DNA of 64,000 bases from Sulfurimonas marina (GCF_014905095.1 NZ_CP041165.1:2046001-2110000), one strand, 5' to 3'. Numbered from the stretch's first letter, positions 1-8,669 are shown. A program made the numbers and translations. The notes: generated from the sequence alone by a model not told the origin.

Positions 1-837
1 CAGCTCCGCTTTTGATTCATTTGGAAGAATTACAGCTATCTTCTCAGCTTCATATCCCTTTTGTATAAAGTCGTACACCCTCTTTTGAATAAATGCGATC
101 TGTAAGATATCTTCACTGAAACTCTCGCAAGAGATTGCATCTATCTTTTCAATCTTAGTTTGTGAGAGTATCTCTTTGTTTGAGAGGTTTAAAAGGTATT
201 CATACCCTACTTCAAGTTCAAACTCTAACTCTCTAAACTGTTCTTGCATTTTGGTATTGAAAGGGCTGGCGAAAAACTTTATCTTTAACTCTGTTAATAA
301 TGCGACCTGCTTCAAGAGTTCAAGCTCAAAATTTGTAAGGTATCCGTCAAGGTTTATAGTTATGCTCTTTTTACCTTTTAAATAGCTAGCATTAAACTTG
401 TAAAGTTTCGGTAAAAAGATCTTATCTAGTACTTTCTGCTCATCACACAAAAGCTCATAACGTCTATAAAGCTCTTCTAAGATAGTGATATGCTCCTCAT
501 ACTCTGCATACAAGTCGGCATCACGCAGTTTTTTGATGTCATATAGCTCTGCACTGAGCTCCTCAAAAAATTTAAATATATAAGAACTGTTTTTTGTAAA
601 GGTAAAAAAGTTACGCTCAATTTGGAGTTTTGAGAATCCTTCAAAATCGGAAGCCTGTAAAAGTAATAATATACGACTGTCATCGTCAATATATTTATAT
701 CCCGAAACGACACATAACTTTGAGATAAACTCACTCATAGTTATATAGTCAGGGAGAAAAAGTGTTTGATTTTTGTTTTTAAGTTGCTCGTGCCTAATAG
801 CACGAGAAGAAGAAAAAACTACGGTACTATTATCCAT
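1..837 (-). CDS. addB: AddB-like helicase/nuclease, N-terminal part (runs off window)
   Basis: An uninterrupted frame of 279 codons starts with ATG at 837 and leaves the window at base 1 (last codons read ..LPNESKAEL), so only the 5' part is present. The N-terminus (VVFSSSRAIRHEQL, then LFLPDYITMSEFI) is the kind found in epsilonproteobacterial AddB, the partner of AddA in the AddAB helicase-nuclease that processes double-strand breaks for RecA. The nuclease domain and its Fe-S cysteines would lie outside the window. It starts 2 nt after the stop of the FixH-like gene, so it may be read from the end of the cbb3 transcript. The start has no strong Shine-Dalgarno, so a nearby alternative start is possible. 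The family assignment is recognition of the N-terminus only. Confidence 0.72.
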   Translation of the reverse strand, partial: MDNSTVVFSSSRAIRHEQLKNKNQTLFLPDYITMSEFISKLCVVSGYKYIDDDSRILLLLQASDFEGFSKLQIERNFFTFTKNSSYIFKFFEELSAELYDIKKLRDADLYAEYEEHITILEELYRRYELLCDEQKVLDKIFLPKLYKFNASYLKGKKSITINLDGYLTNFELELLKQVALLTELKIKFFASPFNTKMQEQFRELEFELEVGYEYLLNLSNKEILSQTKIEKIDAISCESFSEDILQIAFIQKRVYDFIQKGYEAEKIAVILPNESKAEL

Positions 838-839
838 AG

Positions 840-1349
840 TTAAAATTCAAATACCTCTTTTATTCGAGTATCTGCTTTTAAGTTGTAAAATCTATAATCA
901 TCTCCAACTTGCACACGAGCAATGATGTTCCACACACCAACTTTTGGAAATGTAGCACCTTCAAATGTATATACACCCTCTTTTACCGTAAAAACATCTA
1001 AAAGCTGATTGAACTTTTCAGTCTCCGGACGAGAGATATCTATAATAATTTCCGCATTATCTATTAAATTACCGCTTTTATCTGTAATTTTATATTTTAT
1101 TTGCGGTTTTTCAACACCAATACTTTCAGTTATATATTCAATATTGTATTTTTTATCAAAATTGATCTGTGCGTTGATAAACTCATTTGCTCTTGCATCA
1201 GCTTCTTGATATTTGCTCATATATGCATTGCTTTCTTGAATGTCTGCCTTACTTGTAACCATAATAGTTGCTACACACATTCCGAAAACTAGAGTAATTG
1301 AGCCACCTAATATATACGGCCAGATTTTACCGCTACTCTGCTTGCTCAT
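840..1349 (-). CDS. FixH/CcoH-like cbb3 oxidase accessory protein
   Basis: This 169 aa protein has one N-terminal membrane segment (about residues 10-32) followed by an extracytoplasmic domain with the beta-rich FixH pattern (KYKITDKSGNLIDNAEIIID, then GVYTFEGATFPKVGVWNI). FixH/CcoH proteins help assemble or stabilise cbb3 cytochrome oxidase. Its position as the last cbb3-associated gene fits that role. It overlaps the upstream TPM gene by 17 nt, which suggests translational coupling, and has an AAGG motif 7 nt before the ATG. The copper-transporting ATPase (FixI/CcoI) that often accompanies FixH is not in this window. Identification is by topology, motif shape and context. Confidence 0.7.
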   Translation of the reverse strand: MSKQSSGKIWPYILGGSITLVFGMCVATIMVTSKADIQESNAYMSKYQEADARANEFINAQINFDKKYNIEYITESIGVEKPQIKYKITDKSGNLIDNAEIIIDISRPETEKFNQLLDVFTVKEGVYTFEGATFPKVGVWNIIARVQVGDDYRFYNLKADTRIKEVFEF

Positions 1350-2043
1350 TTTTTAGCCTTCTTAATTCTATTTTTTTTCTAATATATAGAACTATACCAT
1401 ACAAAACAAAACCGTAGAAAAACACTTTTACCCAGAACAGTGTCTCTTGATTTGCATCACCAGGGTCATTTTCTAATTTCACCTCTTTAGATGTTGCGAT
1501 CTGATGCGCAATATCTAAGTAACCATTGTACATAGATGCCGCATATTTCCCAACGATCTGCTCATTTTTAGCTTTTCCCGCTAAAAGAGGTAAAATAGTC
1601 CCGCCATAGTCTTTACGCAGCTTATTAAAACTTTCCCAGCTGTCTGCATATACTACAGCAATTAAAAATGCCTGTACAGCAGATGAAACAGGACTAAGTA
1701 CCTGATCTCTATGAAAATACTTATATAAAGTGTTATCGTTAACTTGAATATCAACCTGTGCATCCATCTCCGAAAACATCAGTAAAACTGTAGGTTCTTT
1801 AAATGTCGCAAGTAGTTCTTGCTCATACTTATACATATCTTGATTATCAGGTAGCTCTTTCAACATTACAAGCTTAAGTGAAATACCTGTTTTTGCATAA
1901 AGTTCAGATCCCAGAAGTTCTATATCTTTTGTAAATGGTTCACGATGAACTATCTCATCTTTATATAAATATTCTGCAAAAAGTTGTGATTGAAATAAAA
2001 TTGTGAGGACGAGGGCAAAAAGCCCTCTTGCTAAAATTCTCAA
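1333..2043 (-). CDS. TPM-domain membrane protein of the cbb3 locus
   Basis: This 236 aa protein has a signal peptide (about residues 1-23, ending FQSQLFAEY), an extracytoplasmic alpha/beta domain (about 35-165) that resembles the TPM/YgcG fold (KTGISLKLVMLKEL, PTVLLMFSEMDAQVDI), and one C-terminal membrane helix near 207-223 followed by a basic cytoplasmic tail. TPM domains occur in membrane-anchored proteins linked to assembly or repair of membrane complexes. The biochemical role here is unknown. It sits between the small cbb3 genes and the FixH-like gene and overlaps the latter, so a role in oxidase assembly is a reasonable inference from position only. Confidence 0.6.
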   Translation of the reverse strand: MRILARGLFALVLTILFQSQLFAEYLYKDEIVHREPFTKDIELLGSELYAKTGISLKLVMLKELPDNQDMYKYEQELLATFKEPTVLLMFSEMDAQVDIQVNDNTLYKYFHRDQVLSPVSSAVQAFLIAVVYADSWESFNKLRKDYGGTILPLLAGKAKNEQIVGKYAASMYNGYLDIAHQIATSKEVKLENDPGDANQETLFWVKVFFYGFVLYGIVLYIRKKIELRRLKNEQAE

Positions 2044-2052
2044 TGAATCTTC

Positions 2053-2142
2053 CTAGCCAATATATAAATGGTTAGGAGTTACAACAGCATAAAGTGTGTA
2101 CGCAGCCATTACAACAAGGCTCCATGAAATTACTTTTTCCAT
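2053..2142 (-). CDS. 29-aa single-helix microprotein in the cbb3 operon
   Basis: A short frame encodes MEKVISWSLVVMAAYTLYAV followed by VTPNHLYIG and a TAG stop. It has a G-rich ribosome binding site (AAAGGGG) about 6 nt before the ATG and lies 15 nt after the DUF4006 gene and 9 nt before the TPM gene. Residues 5-21 form one hydrophobic helix with two tryptophan/tyrosine positions. Size and topology resemble the tiny accessory subunits of cbb3 oxidases (CcoM type in Pseudomonas), but no homology is claimed. It is below the size limit of most gene callers. Confidence 0.6.
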   Translation of the reverse strand: MEKVISWSLVVMAAYTLYAVVTPNHLYIG

Positions 2143-2157
2143 TCTTTACCCCTTTTC

Positions 2158-2412
2158 CTATTTAACTTCAACTGGTACGACATGGTCTTCAGCTTTTGAT
2201 GTTACGTGAGGTGTACCATCAGCTTGTGTACCGAAGCCGATACCTGATCCAATTGCAGTTTCATTTTTAATTTCGTAAAAGTTATTTGAGTTTGCATTTT
2301 GTACAACAATAGCATTGTAAGTTAAAAAACCTAAAATGCTAAGAAGTAGTACAGTTGCAATCAACATACCAGTTACACCGTCAAGAGCGAAAACACTTCT
2401 ATTTTCATTCAT
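2158..2412 (-). CDS. DUF4006 family cbb3-associated small membrane protein
   Basis: This 84 aa protein has one central membrane segment (about residues 12-34, GMLIATVLLLSILGFLTYNA) and a polar C-terminal tail. I recognise the pattern as DUF4006, a family tied to cbb3 oxidase loci in Campylobacterota. It starts 1 nt after the ccoP stop, so it is surely co-transcribed with ccoNOQP. A function as small oxidase subunit or assembly factor is an inference from this linkage. Confidence 0.75.
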   Translation of the reverse strand: MNENRSVFALDGVTGMLIATVLLLSILGFLTYNAIVVQNANSNNFYEIKNETAIGSGIGFGTQADGTPHVTSKAEDHVVPVEVK

Positions 2413-2413
2413 G

Positions 2414-3361
2414 TTATTCTCCTTCTAAATCATCAGTATCAGGTAATCCTGCACTAATGTAAGCAGCTGCAGCTTCTCTTTGTTTTTCATTTAATCTAGC
2501 AAATGATGGCATAGCACCGATAGCACCTTTTTTACCATGAGCTAAAACATTAACAACTAAAGCAGAATCAAATACAGCGATGTTTGGTCCCATATATTCA
2601 ACACCTTTACCATCAGCACCGTGACACATTGCACAAGTACCAGCAAAAACGTCAGCACCTTCACCTTGCATACCGTTAGCTACATAGTTTGAAACAGCTT
2701 CAATCTCTGCATCAGTAATGTTTGCATTAGTGTTAGCGTTAAATAGACCATCACGATTTGGCATCATAGAACCTTCGCCTAGTAATCCGTATGCAGAACC
2801 GTTTTCAATTACGTGTTTTACATTTTCAGCAGAAATTCTTTCGTGTAGGTTAGCAGCTTTACCGTCTAAACCTTTACCGTCTACACCGTGACAAACTTTA
2901 CATTCTGCAATAAATACAGATTCACCCATTTTGATAAGTTCGTTACCTTTAATATCTGCATATTTCTTTTCAAACTTATCTTGGTGTGCTTTTACATCTT
3001 CATTGTACTCACCGATTTGAGAGTATGCGTTTACTGGATAACCAGCTACAAAATACCACATACCCCAAATGATAGTTCCCATGAACATAATAGCCCAACC
3101 CATTGGAACTGGGTTTTTGTATTCACCGATATCATCCCAAGACTCTTCTGCTAGCTCACCTGTAGCAGTATCAGTTTGCATTTGGCGAACATACTTAATA
3201 ACAACAAATACTGTAATTATTACAAGTGCAACTGCACCAGCAGCAGCAAGCATGTTGACGATATCATCATTTAATCCACCCTTAGAACCACCAACAGATA
3301 GGTATGTTAGTAATAACATAAGAGCAGCAAAGATAATTCCCCCAAGCGTTAGCTTATTCAT
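2414..3361 (-). CDS. ccoP: cbb3-type cytochrome c oxidase subunit III, di-haem cytochrome c
   Basis: This 315 aa protein carries two covalent haem c sites, CKVCH at residues 154-158 and CAMCH at 243-247. They are preceded by two membrane segments (about 8-24 and 38-57) and a third near 87-106, and by the CcoP signature region around WDDIGEYKNPVPMGW. CcoP passes electrons from soluble cytochrome c or the bc1 complex to CcoO and then to the CcoN active site in the cytoplasmic membrane. The extra N-terminal helix pair matches the longer CcoP of epsilonproteobacteria. It follows ccoQ by 9 nt. Confidence 0.95.
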   Translation of the reverse strand: MNKLTLGGIIFAALMLLLTYLSVGGSKGGLNDDIVNMLAAAGAVALVIITVFVVIKYVRQMQTDTATGELAEESWDDIGEYKNPVPMGWAIMFMGTIIWGMWYFVAGYPVNAYSQIGEYNEDVKAHQDKFEKKYADIKGNELIKMGESVFIAECKVCHGVDGKGLDGKAANLHERISAENVKHVIENGSAYGLLGEGSMMPNRDGLFNANTNANITDAEIEAVSNYVANGMQGEGADVFAGTCAMCHGADGKGVEYMGPNIAVFDSALVVNVLAHGKKGAIGAMPSFARLNEKQREAAAAYISAGLPDTDDLEGE

Positions 3362-3370
3362 ATATCTCTC

Positions 3371-3574
3371 CTATTTATCTTTTTTATCAGATACAGATTT
3401 CACTGGAGTGTCATCTATATCATCATTGAGTGCCATATTACTGTAGTCTTCGTAATCAGTACCCGACTCATCTTTTTTATTTTTGTAGAGATGGTATATA
3501 TATCCATACAGACCTACTACTAAAAATACTGTAAAGAAAAAGTAAGCATAACCTTGAATTTCAGTAATATCCAC
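3371..3574 (-). CDS. ccoQ: cbb3-type oxidase small subunit IV
   Basis: This 67 aa protein has one membrane helix (about residues 8-29, ending with YGYIYHLYKNKK) and a charged C-terminal tail, the usual form of CcoQ. It lies between ccoO and ccoP with 10 and 9 nt gaps. CcoQ stabilises the association of the haem c subunits with the oxidase core. Called mainly from position, size and topology. Confidence 0.88.
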   Translation of the reverse strand: MDITEIQGYAYFFFTVFLVVGLYGYIYHLYKNKKDESGTDYEDYSNMALNDDIDDTPVKSVSDKKDK

Positions 3575-3584
3575 ACCAAACCCT

Positions 3585-4274
3585 TTATTTTAAACTATTT
3601 AAATATGCAATTAATGCAACGATCTCTGGAATCTCACCAGCTTCAACCGCTGCTTTAACTCTTGGATCTTTCATATCAGCTGCAACAATTTTTGCTTCTT
3701 CTAAAGCCATTGCTTTTGCATCTTCTAAATCTTTACCCATTTTAACAGTTACAGAACCGTCTTTAGTTGGAACTGCTTTGTTATAAGGAACAGAGAATAC
3801 TTTAGAAACTGTTAATTGCTCAGCATAAACAGTATCGATATCTACAGTATTTTCAAACATCCATGGGTATGCAGGCATGATTGACTTAGGAACAACCTCT
3901 TCAGGGTTTTTCATATGGTGTTCATGCCAGTCAGTTGTTCTATAGTTACCAACACGCATTAAATCCGGACCAGTTCTTTTAGAACCCCAAAGGAATGGAC
4001 GGTCATATGCGTACTCACCACTTAAAGAGTAGTGACCGTAACGGTCAGTCTCAGCTTTAAACGGACGAATAAGTTGTGAGTGACAAGCATTACAACTATT
4101 TTTAATGTATACGTGGCGACCAGCTAATTCTAAAGTAGAATATGGAGCTGTACCAACTACAGGACGAGATGCTTGTGCAAAGTTTGGAACGATTTCGATC
4201 AAACCAGCGAAAGCGATTACAACGAATACACCTACAGAGAATAAGAACGGGTGTTTTTCTAACCAATGAAACAT
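3585..4274 (-). CDS. ccoO: cbb3-type cytochrome c oxidase subunit II, mono-haem cytochrome c
   Basis: This 229 aa protein has a single N-terminal membrane anchor (about residues 11-31) and a periplasmic cytochrome c domain with one haem c motif CNACHS at 61-66. The SIMPAYPWM segment supplies the likely distal methionine ligand. CcoO transfers electrons from CcoP to the CcoN catalytic subunit. It starts 18 nt after the ccoN stop in the ccoNOQP order. Confidence 0.95.
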   Translation of the reverse strand: MFHWLEKHPFLFSVGVFVVIAFAGLIEIVPNFAQASRPVVGTAPYSTLELAGRHVYIKNSCNACHSQLIRPFKAETDRYGHYSLSGEYAYDRPFLWGSKRTGPDLMRVGNYRTTDWHEHHMKNPEEVVPKSIMPAYPWMFENTVDIDTVYAEQLTVSKVFSVPYNKAVPTKDGSVTVKMGKDLEDAKAMALEEAKIVAADMKDPRVKAAVEAGEIPEIVALIAYLNSLK

Positions 4275-4292
4275 AATATAATCCTCCCTCTC

Positions 4293-5771
4293 TTAAGCGC
4301 CCATAGGCGAAGCGTTTTTAAGCTCAGTCTCTTCAACTTGACGAGCAGACATAGTTTTGTAGATGTTATAAGCAAACATTACGAAACCGATTAAGTATAA
4401 TAAACCACCAACACCACGGATAGTGTAGTATGGATGTAAAACAGTTACCGTATCAATAAATGAGTAAGCTAAGTTACCGAATTGATCGTGAGCACGCCAC
4501 ATCATACCTTGAGTGATACCTGCAATCCACATAGAAGTGAAGTATAAAACAACACCTAAAGTTTGGATCCAGAATTGAGCAGCCATTAACTTTTTAGAGT
4601 AGATCTCACGTTTAAATACACGTGGAGCCATATGATATAGCGCAGCCATAATCATAAATCCAACCCATCCAAGAACACCATCATGAACGTGACCAACGAT
4701 CCAGTCAGTAAAGTGTGCAATAGCATTAACAGATTTAATCGCTTGAATCGGACCTTCTAAAGTTGAGAACATATAGAATGTAGAACCAAGAACCATAAAC
4801 TTAATTAACGGAGACGCTGCAACTTGTTGCCACTCACCCTTCATTGTAAGAAGCATATTGATAGCAGAACCCCAAGATGGAAGAATAAGAACTACTGAGA
4901 AAATTGAACCCATAGTTTGCATCCAGTCTGGAACTGTTGAATATAATAAGTGGTGACCACCAGCCCATAAATATACGAACATTAAACCCCAGAAAGAAAG
5001 TAAAGAAAGTTTATAAGAATAAACCGCTTGACCAGATTCTTTTGGTAAGAAGTAGTAGATCATCGCAACGATAGGTACTGTGAAACCGAATGCAACTGCA
5101 TTGTGTCCATACCACCATTGTACTAACGCATCATTTGTACCAGCATACATAGATACAGAGTGATACCAAGCACCGATACCACCAGAAGCAAAGTAAGTTG
5201 GAACTTCCATGTTGTTAAATAGATAAAGCATAGCTATACCTAAGAAAGTAGCAATGTAGTACCAGATAGAGATATATAAACTCTTCTCACGACGAATACC
5301 GATAAGACCGAAAATACTCATACCGAAAAGTACCCATACAACAACAACAGCGATATCAATCGGCCATTCAAATTCAGCATACTCTTTAGAAGTTGTTACA
5401 CCAGCAAATAGTGATACTACAACAGCAACAACTACTAATAGGTATAACCAAAAGTGTAGTTTACCAATAGCCATTAAGAATTTAGATTCTCCCATTGATA
5501 CTTTAAGTACACGTTGACCAACATAATACCAAGTAGCGAAAATACCACTTAATGTAAACCCGAAAATAACTGCATCAGTGTGCAGTGGACGAAGACGACT
5601 AAAGTTAGTGTATTCAGCTAAACCACTTCCTAAAATAGTATTAATACTAGGAAAAGCAAGTTCAAATGCTAAAATTACACCGATGAGCATCCCTACAAAT
5701 CCTAAAAGAACTGTAGTAAGCATAAACATCTTTGCAACCGTATAGTCGTACTCTAATGGACGATTCTCCAT
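4293..5771 (-). CDS. ccoN: cbb3-type cytochrome c oxidase catalytic subunit I
   Basis: This 492 aa polytopic membrane protein is the haem-copper catalytic subunit. Visible ligands include H64 (RPLHTDAV) for low-spin haem, H223 (YGHNAVAF) and H273/H274 (GGHHLLYS) for CuB, and H361/H363 (VGHVHDG) for the haems. It reduces O2 to water with high affinity and pumps protons, the usual terminal oxidase for microaerobic growth. A textbook AAGGAGG lies 6 nt before the ATG at 5771. It is the first gene of an operon running through ccoO, ccoQ, ccoP, DUF4006, a microprotein, a TPM protein and a FixH-like gene. Confidence 0.97.
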   Translation of the reverse strand: MENRPLEYDYTVAKMFMLTTVLLGFVGMLIGVILAFELAFPSINTILGSGLAEYTNFSRLRPLHTDAVIFGFTLSGIFATWYYVGQRVLKVSMGESKFLMAIGKLHFWLYLLVVVAVVVSLFAGVTTSKEYAEFEWPIDIAVVVVWVLFGMSIFGLIGIRREKSLYISIWYYIATFLGIAMLYLFNNMEVPTYFASGGIGAWYHSVSMYAGTNDALVQWWYGHNAVAFGFTVPIVAMIYYFLPKESGQAVYSYKLSLLSFWGLMFVYLWAGGHHLLYSTVPDWMQTMGSIFSVVLILPSWGSAINMLLTMKGEWQQVAASPLIKFMVLGSTFYMFSTLEGPIQAIKSVNAIAHFTDWIVGHVHDGVLGWVGFMIMAALYHMAPRVFKREIYSKKLMAAQFWIQTLGVVLYFTSMWIAGITQGMMWRAHDQFGNLAYSFIDTVTVLHPYYTIRGVGGLLYLIGFVMFAYNIYKTMSARQVEETELKNASPMGA

Positions 5772-5796
5772 ATATAGCCTCCTTAAGATTCAAAGC

Positions 5797-5810
5797 AATT
5801 AAGCTTAATT
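5797..5810. promoter_or_regulatory. 14-bp palindrome upstream of the ccoN ribosome binding site
   Basis: AATTAAGCTTAATT is a perfect palindrome 26 nt upstream of the ccoN start, and a partial copy (AATTAAGCCAATT) follows a few bases away. The surrounding 5772-5958 region is very AT-rich, has no gene, and must hold the cbb3 promoter. A regulator-binding site is possible; the palindrome may also be chance in AT-rich DNA. I could not fix a convincing -35/-10 pair. Confidence 0.35.
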
Positions 5811-5958
5811 TTAAAAAATTAAGCCAATTAACACATGTATATTAACAATACAAATGTTTAAATTATCTTAAAGTTAACATTTTTGTAACAATTTATTAAC
5901 TTTTTGTTTACTTTAGAAATTTTATAAATGATTAAGCTATAATTAATTTTTAGAGGGG

Positions 5959-5986
5959 AGATAAGTTTTTTTAATAAAACTTATCT
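5959..5986 (-). terminator. Hairpin at the end of carA
   Basis: An 11-bp inverted repeat (AGATAAGTTTT and AAAACTTATCT with a 6 nt loop) overlaps the carA stop codon. On the minus strand it would end the carA transcript, but the following T-run is poor, so termination is likely inefficient or the hairpin protects the 3' end. Confidence 0.4.
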
Positions 5987-7117
5987 TTTAATGAGTGAAA
6001 GAAATTCTGAGAAGATGTAACGGCTCTCTTTTGGCCCAGGACTAGACTCCGGGTGATGCTGTACAGAGAAGATTGGCTCATCTTTATATTTTAGACCTTC
6101 AATAGTTCCATCAAAAAGGTTTGTATGTGTAACCTCTGCAATCTCAGTAATGTTATCAGGGACATTGTAATTATGGTTCTGTGCCGTAATCTCAACAAAA
6201 CCAGTTTTTTCATTTTTCACAGGATGGTTACCGCCATGGTGACCAAACTTAAGCTTAAATGTATCATATCCATGTGAAATAGATAGAAGCTGATGCCCTA
6301 AACAGATACCAAACATTGGAACTTTAGCAGCAATCAGTTTTTTGATTTGTTCCTGCTCTTTTTTCAGTACTAGAGGATCTCCAGGTCCGTTTGATAAGAA
6401 CACACCGTCAATAAGTTTAGAGTTATATTTTTCAATTAGATCTTCTGCTATAAAATCGTTAGGGATAACTTCAACACCGATACCTGCTGAAACAATCTCG
6501 TTTAGAATGTTTCTTTTTACACCGAAGTCAATAACAGCAATTTTTGCTTGCTCTTGCGGTGCATCATCGTATTTAAACTCTCTAGCGGCATAAGTACTTG
6601 TAGTGTGTTGATACGCTTCTTTTGTACTTACCTGCTCAATATAGTTTACATCTTCGATACGAGGAGAGTTCTCTAAAACTTTTTTCAGCTCATCTTTATC
6701 GCTAATTTCAGTAGATGCAATCATCATCATTGCACCCTCAGCTCTTAACATTTTTGTTAAATATCTTGTATCGATATCACAGATTCCCATAACATTGTGT
6801 TTTTCTAAGAAATTTGAGAGAGAATCTTCAGCACGGAAGTTAGAATATCTTGGCTGATACTTACGTACTAACATCCCTTTTGCATGAGCTTTTAAACTTT
6901 CCATATCTTGATCGTTAACACCAACGTTTCCAATCTCAGGCATTGTAAATGTCACAAACTGACCTGCGTATGAAGGGTCAGACATGATCTCTTGATATCC
7001 TGTCATAGAAGTATTGAATACAATCTCACCTACTTCTGTTTTTGAAGCACCGAAACTCTTTGCTTCAAGGTATGTTCCGTTCTCAAGATAGATATATACT
7101 TTTTTTAATTCTGCCAT
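5981..7117 (-). CDS. carA: Carbamoyl-phosphate synthase small (glutaminase) subunit
   Basis: This 378 aa protein hydrolyses glutamine and passes ammonia to CarB for carbamoyl phosphate, the precursor of arginine and pyrimidines. The N-terminal CPSase domain (about 1-150) is followed by a class I glutamine amidotransferase domain with C272 in GICLGHQLLS and the H355/E357 pair in QHHPESSPGP. Length matches the family. It starts 3 nt after the DUF507 gene, a pairing common in Campylobacterota. carB is not in this window. Confidence 0.96.
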   Translation of the reverse strand: MAELKKVYIYLENGTYLEAKSFGASKTEVGEIVFNTSMTGYQEIMSDPSYAGQFVTFTMPEIGNVGVNDQDMESLKAHAKGMLVRKYQPRYSNFRAEDSLSNFLEKHNVMGICDIDTRYLTKMLRAEGAMMMIASTEISDKDELKKVLENSPRIEDVNYIEQVSTKEAYQHTTSTYAAREFKYDDAPQEQAKIAVIDFGVKRNILNEIVSAGIGVEVIPNDFIAEDLIEKYNSKLIDGVFLSNGPGDPLVLKKEQEQIKKLIAAKVPMFGICLGHQLLSISHGYDTFKLKFGHHGGNHPVKNEKTGFVEITAQNHNYNVPDNITEIAEVTHTNLFDGTIEGLKYKDEPIFSVQHHPESSPGPKESRYIFSEFLSLIKR

Positions 7118-7120
7118 TTT

Positions 7121-7672
7121 TTACTCCATACCTCTTTTTAAAAGTTCTTCTTTGTAAAGTTTTTCATATAAAATCTCAAACTCATCAGTCCCCGGGATAA
7201 ATTTACGTTTATATGAACGAATCTTATCCATTACTGCATCTTGAATCTCTGACGTATCTGCAATAAACGATGTGATTGAGTTGTAAATTATATTTTTTAT
7301 ACGATTTTCCGATACATCAAAATGGATTAGATCCTCTTCATAAAGTTCATCTAAAATCTTATGTGAAATATCTGAAAATCTTTCATCATAATCTAAAATA
7401 ACACCAAATTCAGGTGCAAGTTTTTTCTTGATCATGAAAAAGAGTTGACGCTCATCTGCTAACATGAACTCAATCTCTTCCTCGTTAGCGTCGATCATCT
7501 CATTCACTTTCTCTTCAAGTGCCATCTCTTGTTTCACATTTGTTTCAAACACTTTTTGAGCTTCGTTCGCTACAGCTTCAAGTCCTTTAGTCATAGTCAC
7601 AACACCACTTCTATTTAGATCAATTGCTATTTTATTCGATATATGGGGGATAGTTTTTAGTGATATTTTCAT
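7121..7672 (-). CDS. DUF507 family protein
   Basis: This 183 aa, largely helical and acidic protein matches DUF507 in size, in its first residues (MKISLKTIPHISNKIAIDL) and in position directly before carA. No catalytic motif is visible and no membrane segment is present. The family is of unknown function and usually linked to carA in this phylum. I assign no role. Confidence 0.78.
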   Translation of the reverse strand: MKISLKTIPHISNKIAIDLNRSGVVTMTKGLEAVANEAQKVFETNVKQEMALEEKVNEMIDANEEEIEFMLADERQLFFMIKKKLAPEFGVILDYDERFSDISHKILDELYEEDLIHFDVSENRIKNIIYNSITSFIADTSEIQDAVMDKIRSYKRKFIPGTDEFEILYEKLYKEELLKRGME

Positions 7673-7734
7673 ATGAATGACCTACTTATTTTAATAAATT
7701 TAGAAATTTTACAATAAGTTAGGTAAAAATTTGA

Positions 7735-8244
7735 TTATTCGGCTAAAAGTTGTGTTAATTCCGAAGCTTTTTTTGCTTCCATTTTACTAAGTATTTTTCC
7801 AAGAATTTGAGGTTTTAAAGATTGCAGGATTTTTACCGCTTCACTCTTTTGCATATCTGACAAGATATTTGCAGCAGCAGCAGGTTTCATTTTTGCAAAT
7901 GTTTGGGAAACTTTTCCCAGTTTTATAGATTTTAATTCAGCTAATGCTTTCTCGTTACGATCGAGCATTGTTTTTATGTTTTCTTCTCTTTTTTTGATCT
8001 CATCAAGTCTGTTGTTCACTTCCTCTTCTTGTTGATTCAGTTTTGTTTCTTTCTCTTTTAATAATGCTTCTGTTGCCGTTTTGAGAGATTGGAGAGCTTG
8101 TTTTTGTTCATCGATACGTTCTAGTTCAACAAGGAGTTCACTTTTTCTTTGTTTAAATATCTCTGTACATTCAAAAAGTCTGTCACTTGTTTCAAGTCCA
8201 AAAATAAATGTATAACAGATCGATAAAACTAATAAAAATCTCAC
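7735..8244 (-). CDS. MotE-like flagellar protein (signal peptide, coiled coil, MgtE-N-like tail)
   Basis: This 169 aa protein has a short signal peptide (about residues 1-17), a long coiled coil (about 30-110), and a C-terminal helical repeat (about 113-165, MKPAAAANILSDMQ, then LKPQILGKILSKM) resembling the MgtE N-terminal / FliG-like fold seen in MotE-type motor proteins. Its start overlaps the stop of the upstream FliJ-like gene by one base, which links the two. A role in flagellar motor or export assembly is inferred from this pairing. Confidence 0.65.
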   Translation of the reverse strand: MRFLLVLSICYTFIFGLETSDRLFECTEIFKQRKSELLVELERIDEQKQALQSLKTATEALLKEKETKLNQQEEEVNNRLDEIKKREENIKTMLDRNEKALAELKSIKLGKVSQTFAKMKPAAAANILSDMQKSEAVKILQSLKPQILGKILSKMEAKKASELTQLLAE

Positions 8245-8669
8245 TATGCTGACCTTTCTTTTTTCATAAATGTCATGAGCGCCACCTCATCTAACTCTTT
8301 AGCTTCTTTAATTTTCTCTTTTTTCTTGATAGCTTCTATCTCTTGAAGCTCCAGATATTGATATTTTTCATATTCTATCATATCACGTTTAAGTTGTTCT
8401 TTCGCCTCTTCTACCTCTCTTTGGGCAAAAACCACCCATCCTTCATTGTGATGAATTACAGAACGACCTGAATCTAAAAGTGCTCTATTTGAAAGAAAAT
8501 CGGCAATAATTCCATTTTGAGGGGGTTGTATTTCGTTAAGTGCATCCAAAGAGTTTTGTAATGCTTCTTTGGCATTGTGAAGTGCAGCATTTTTTGCTTG
8601 AAGAACACGTTCACTCTTTTGCATAATGTTTTTTTTCACACTAACTAAAGAGCTGTATCGTGTCCGCAT
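8244..8669 (-). CDS. FliJ-like coiled-coil protein
   Basis: This 141 aa protein is almost wholly coiled coil, rich in Lys, Glu and Gln, with no signal peptide. Composition, size and tight coupling to a MotE-like gene match the FliJ family, a stalk component of the flagellar type III export ATPase complex. Sequence similarity within FliJ is weak, so the call rests on these general traits. It starts 10 nt after purA. Confidence 0.5.
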   Translation of the reverse strand: MRTRYSSLVSVKKNIMQKSERVLQAKNAALHNAKEALQNSLDALNEIQPPQNGIIADFLSNRALLDSGRSVIHHNEGWVVFAQREVEEAKEQLKRDMIEYEKYQYLELQEIEAIKKKEKIKEAKELDEVALMTFMKKERSA

